Assembly: GCA_017405375.1 (NCBI GenBank)
Contig: JAFRAO010000016.1
Location: forward strand, 62,001 to 126,000
Reading direction: 5' to 3'
DNA length: 64,000 nucleotides
Origin: a bacterium
GTDB lineage: Bacteria; Cyanobacteriota; Vampirovibrionia; Gastranaerophilales; Gastranaerophilaceae
Shown: piece after piece, positions 62,780 through 64,000 of the stretch
How positions within the stretch are numbered: position 1 is the first letter of the stretch
How the letters are laid out: the number at the start of each line of letters is the position of its first letter
Notes under the pieces: generated by a model
Told to the model about the DNA's origin: nothing
Databases searched by the model: none
Seen by the model: only the letters and a program-made list of their open reading frames with translations
Made by a program: the position numbers and the translations under genes

Positions 62780-63952
62780 ATGAAAATAAATTTAAATTTA
62801 TCAAGAATTCAAAGTTTTAGAAGTAACGAATTAGTTAAAAATCAGCAAATGACAAGTGTTACGGCTCAAAATGAACCACAAAAGAAAACTGAAATGGTTC
62901 AAACTGCGGGTGAAAATGTAAAATCTGCTGATATTAATTTATCTGATTCTAACAATCAAATTCCACAAAAAGAACAAGCTCAAAACGTTAAAAAATTAAA
63001 ATATGACAGAGATACAATAATTGAACATAATCCTTTAACGAGTGCAAAAATCGCGGGCACAAAGACTCTTGATTCTTTTACTGTTTATCCTGTAAAGGGT
63101 CTTAAGGGTGATAAAAATTTTAATTTCTATGAATTTTTATCATTGGGAATTGTACCATATCTAATTGGTAGTGCAGGTTTTATCAGTGTGTTTAATTTAG
63201 CAAACAAATATTTTCAACCTGCTGCAAAATTTCAAGCTGATAAAATCGGAAATAAGATGGGGCTTGGAGTTTTATTTTACGGACTTGCAAAATGGGCTTC
63301 TAAAAAATTTGTTAGTGCACCGGTTCATGCTTTAACGGGTGTTGATACAGAATTGCCTTACGCTCGTGTTGTTGAAAATCATCCGAAGTTTGAAGGTGAT
63401 AAAAATACTAAAACAATCGAGTATCATAAAGTGTTCGAAAGTGTAGAATTCCCTCGTTTTGATTTATTAGACAGGGATAAAAACGGTAATATTACATCGG
63501 AATATTACGATAAAGTCGCTAAAAAATTAGGTTTAGGCGATAAATTAAATGATTCAAGGCAAGAAGTTCAACCGCGAATAAGAGATATAATTTCTCGTTC
63601 GACTGCCGCTAAGAATCTTTCTTCTTATTTATGGGCTGCAACAGGTGTAGGCTTTGCTTTTCAGACTCCTTGGGAAGATTTCTTTGTTTCATTTAAACAA
63701 GGTCAGGGCATGGACAAAGTTAAAAACATAGCAAGAGCATTTGGTAAATGTTCTGTTGATGCGATAAAATCATTGTGGAACGGCGGAGTTAATCCGACAA
63801 AATTAACTAAATGTGCAGGTAAAATTTTATTAGGTTCAGCGGTTGCATCAACTGTTTTGGGTGTTGTGAATGTAGTATCGAATGCAAGAAAATCGCCAAA
63901 ACTTGAAAATGAAAAAGTGTTTGATTCAAACAGAAAGGTAGTAGTTGACTAA
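62780..63952 (+). CDS. Membrane-associated protein with EF-hand-like loop
   Basis: The 390-aa protein begins with a polar, probably disordered stretch of about 75 residues, with a QSFRSN motif near 11-16 reminiscent of the proteins at 39.9-41.8 kb. Hydrophobic segments occur near 117-141, 160-172 and 350-367. At 231-242 lies DRDKNGNITSEY, a close match to an EF-hand calcium loop except that Glu stands at position 11, not 12. No known family. Its TAA overlaps the ATG of the next gene (TAATG). Confidence 0.65.
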   Translation: MKINLNLSRIQSFRSNELVKNQQMTSVTAQNEPQKKTEMVQTAGENVKSADINLSDSNNQIPQKEQAQNVKKLKYDRDTIIEHNPLTSAKIAGTKTLDSFTVYPVKGLKGDKNFNFYEFLSLGIVPYLIGSAGFISVFNLANKYFQPAAKFQADKIGNKMGLGVLFYGLAKWASKKFVSAPVHALTGVDTELPYARVVENHPKFEGDKNTKTIEYHKVFESVEFPRFDLLDRDKNGNITSEYYDKVAKKLGLGDKLNDSRQEVQPRIRDIISRSTAAKNLSSYLWAATGVGFAFQTPWEDFFVSFKQGQGMDKVKNIARAFGKCSVDAIKSLWNGGVNPTKLTKCAGKILLGSAVASTVLGVVNVVSNARKSPKLENEKVFDSNRKVVVD

Positions 63953-64000
63953 TGGATATTTCTGTAACAAACAACGTAAAAGAAAGACAATTAATAAAAC
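63952..64000 (+). CDS. Start of a further gene, truncated by the window edge
   Basis: The ATG at 63952 overlaps the TAA of the preceding gene (TAATG), a coupling also used at three other places in this window. The visible 16 codons read MDISVTNNVKERQLIK and continue off the right edge. The start resembles other lineage-specific proteins here, but the product is unknown. Confidence 0.5.
   Translation, partial: MDISVTNNVKERQLIK

Noticed and set aside
1-64000. tRNA, rRNA, CRISPR arrays, transposases, prophage genes
   Set aside because: I looked for cloverleaf features, regular spacers and integrase or transposase motifs on both strands and found none that could be supported.

Overview
The window looks like part of an AT-rich chromosome from a Gram-negative-type bacterium, most likely a gut Vampirovibrionia/Melainabacteria lineage (Candidatus Gastranaerophilales or close kin). 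The outer membrane is implied by a giant autotransporter, an OmpH/Skp chaperone and a porin-like barrel. The lineage is inferred from the type IV pilin-like 'FTLAETL' protein, the SpoIID protein and the many long coiled-coil or membrane proteins of unknown function; no marker gene here proves it.

Layout. 1-5 kb (mostly minus strand): a truncated gene, lepB, a polyprenyl diphosphate synthase, a lipoyl/octanoyl transferase, acpS and a sodium symporter, then a 66-aa ORF on the plus strand. 5-7 kb: an isolated rpsH-rplF-rplR piece of the spc ribosomal operon whose gaps are widened by GC-richer repeats. 7-13 kb: a pilin-like gene split by an 11-G tract, a beta-lactamase-fold hydrolase, a shortened SpoIID, HU, a small TPR-like exported protein and a NagZ-like glycosidase. 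13-16.6 kb: two coiled-coil proteins with the same N-terminal motif (MIKMFPD); the second has an HExxH motif. 16.6-20 kb: a hybrid sensor kinase, a NarL-type regulator and an exported protein joined by TAATG overlaps. 20-23 kb: DUF1015, an orphan FlhA C-domain-like protein, a YhcH-family protein and a GIY-YIG protein. 23.8-39.8 kb: a 5174-aa autotransporter followed by OmpH/Skp. 39.9-42.9 kb: two membrane proteins, a candidate structured small RNA and a response regulator. 43.1-53.8 kb: a chemotaxis cluster (degenerate HD-like protein, FliY-like CheC-FliN fusion, TPR protein, CheY, two CheX-like proteins, CheA, two CheW, MCP, CheR, CheB). 53.9-57 kb: a porin-like protein and a Cache-domain MCP. 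57.1-59.5 kb: two paralogous coiled-coil proteins with the same C-terminal tail. 59.8-64 kb: uvrA, a membrane protein with an EF-hand-like loop, and the start of a last gene.

How it fits together. The chemotaxis cluster is close to a full signalling set: receptors, coupling proteins, kinase, regulator, methylation enzymes and CheC/CheX/FliY-type phosphatases. The switch-like FliY homologue and the orphan FlhA C-domain hint at a flagellum or a related export machine encoded elsewhere. The autotransporter and OmpH sit 41 bp apart, which suggests co-expression of a very large surface protein and its periplasmic chaperone. The two coiled-coil pairs lack Sec signals and share terminal motifs, so they may be substrates of a dedicated export route; this is inference. 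The most notable points are the poly-G-interrupted pilin gene, the repeats inside a ribosomal operon, the orphan FlhA C-domain, the MIKMFPD/HExxH pair and the 42.1-kb structured RNA.
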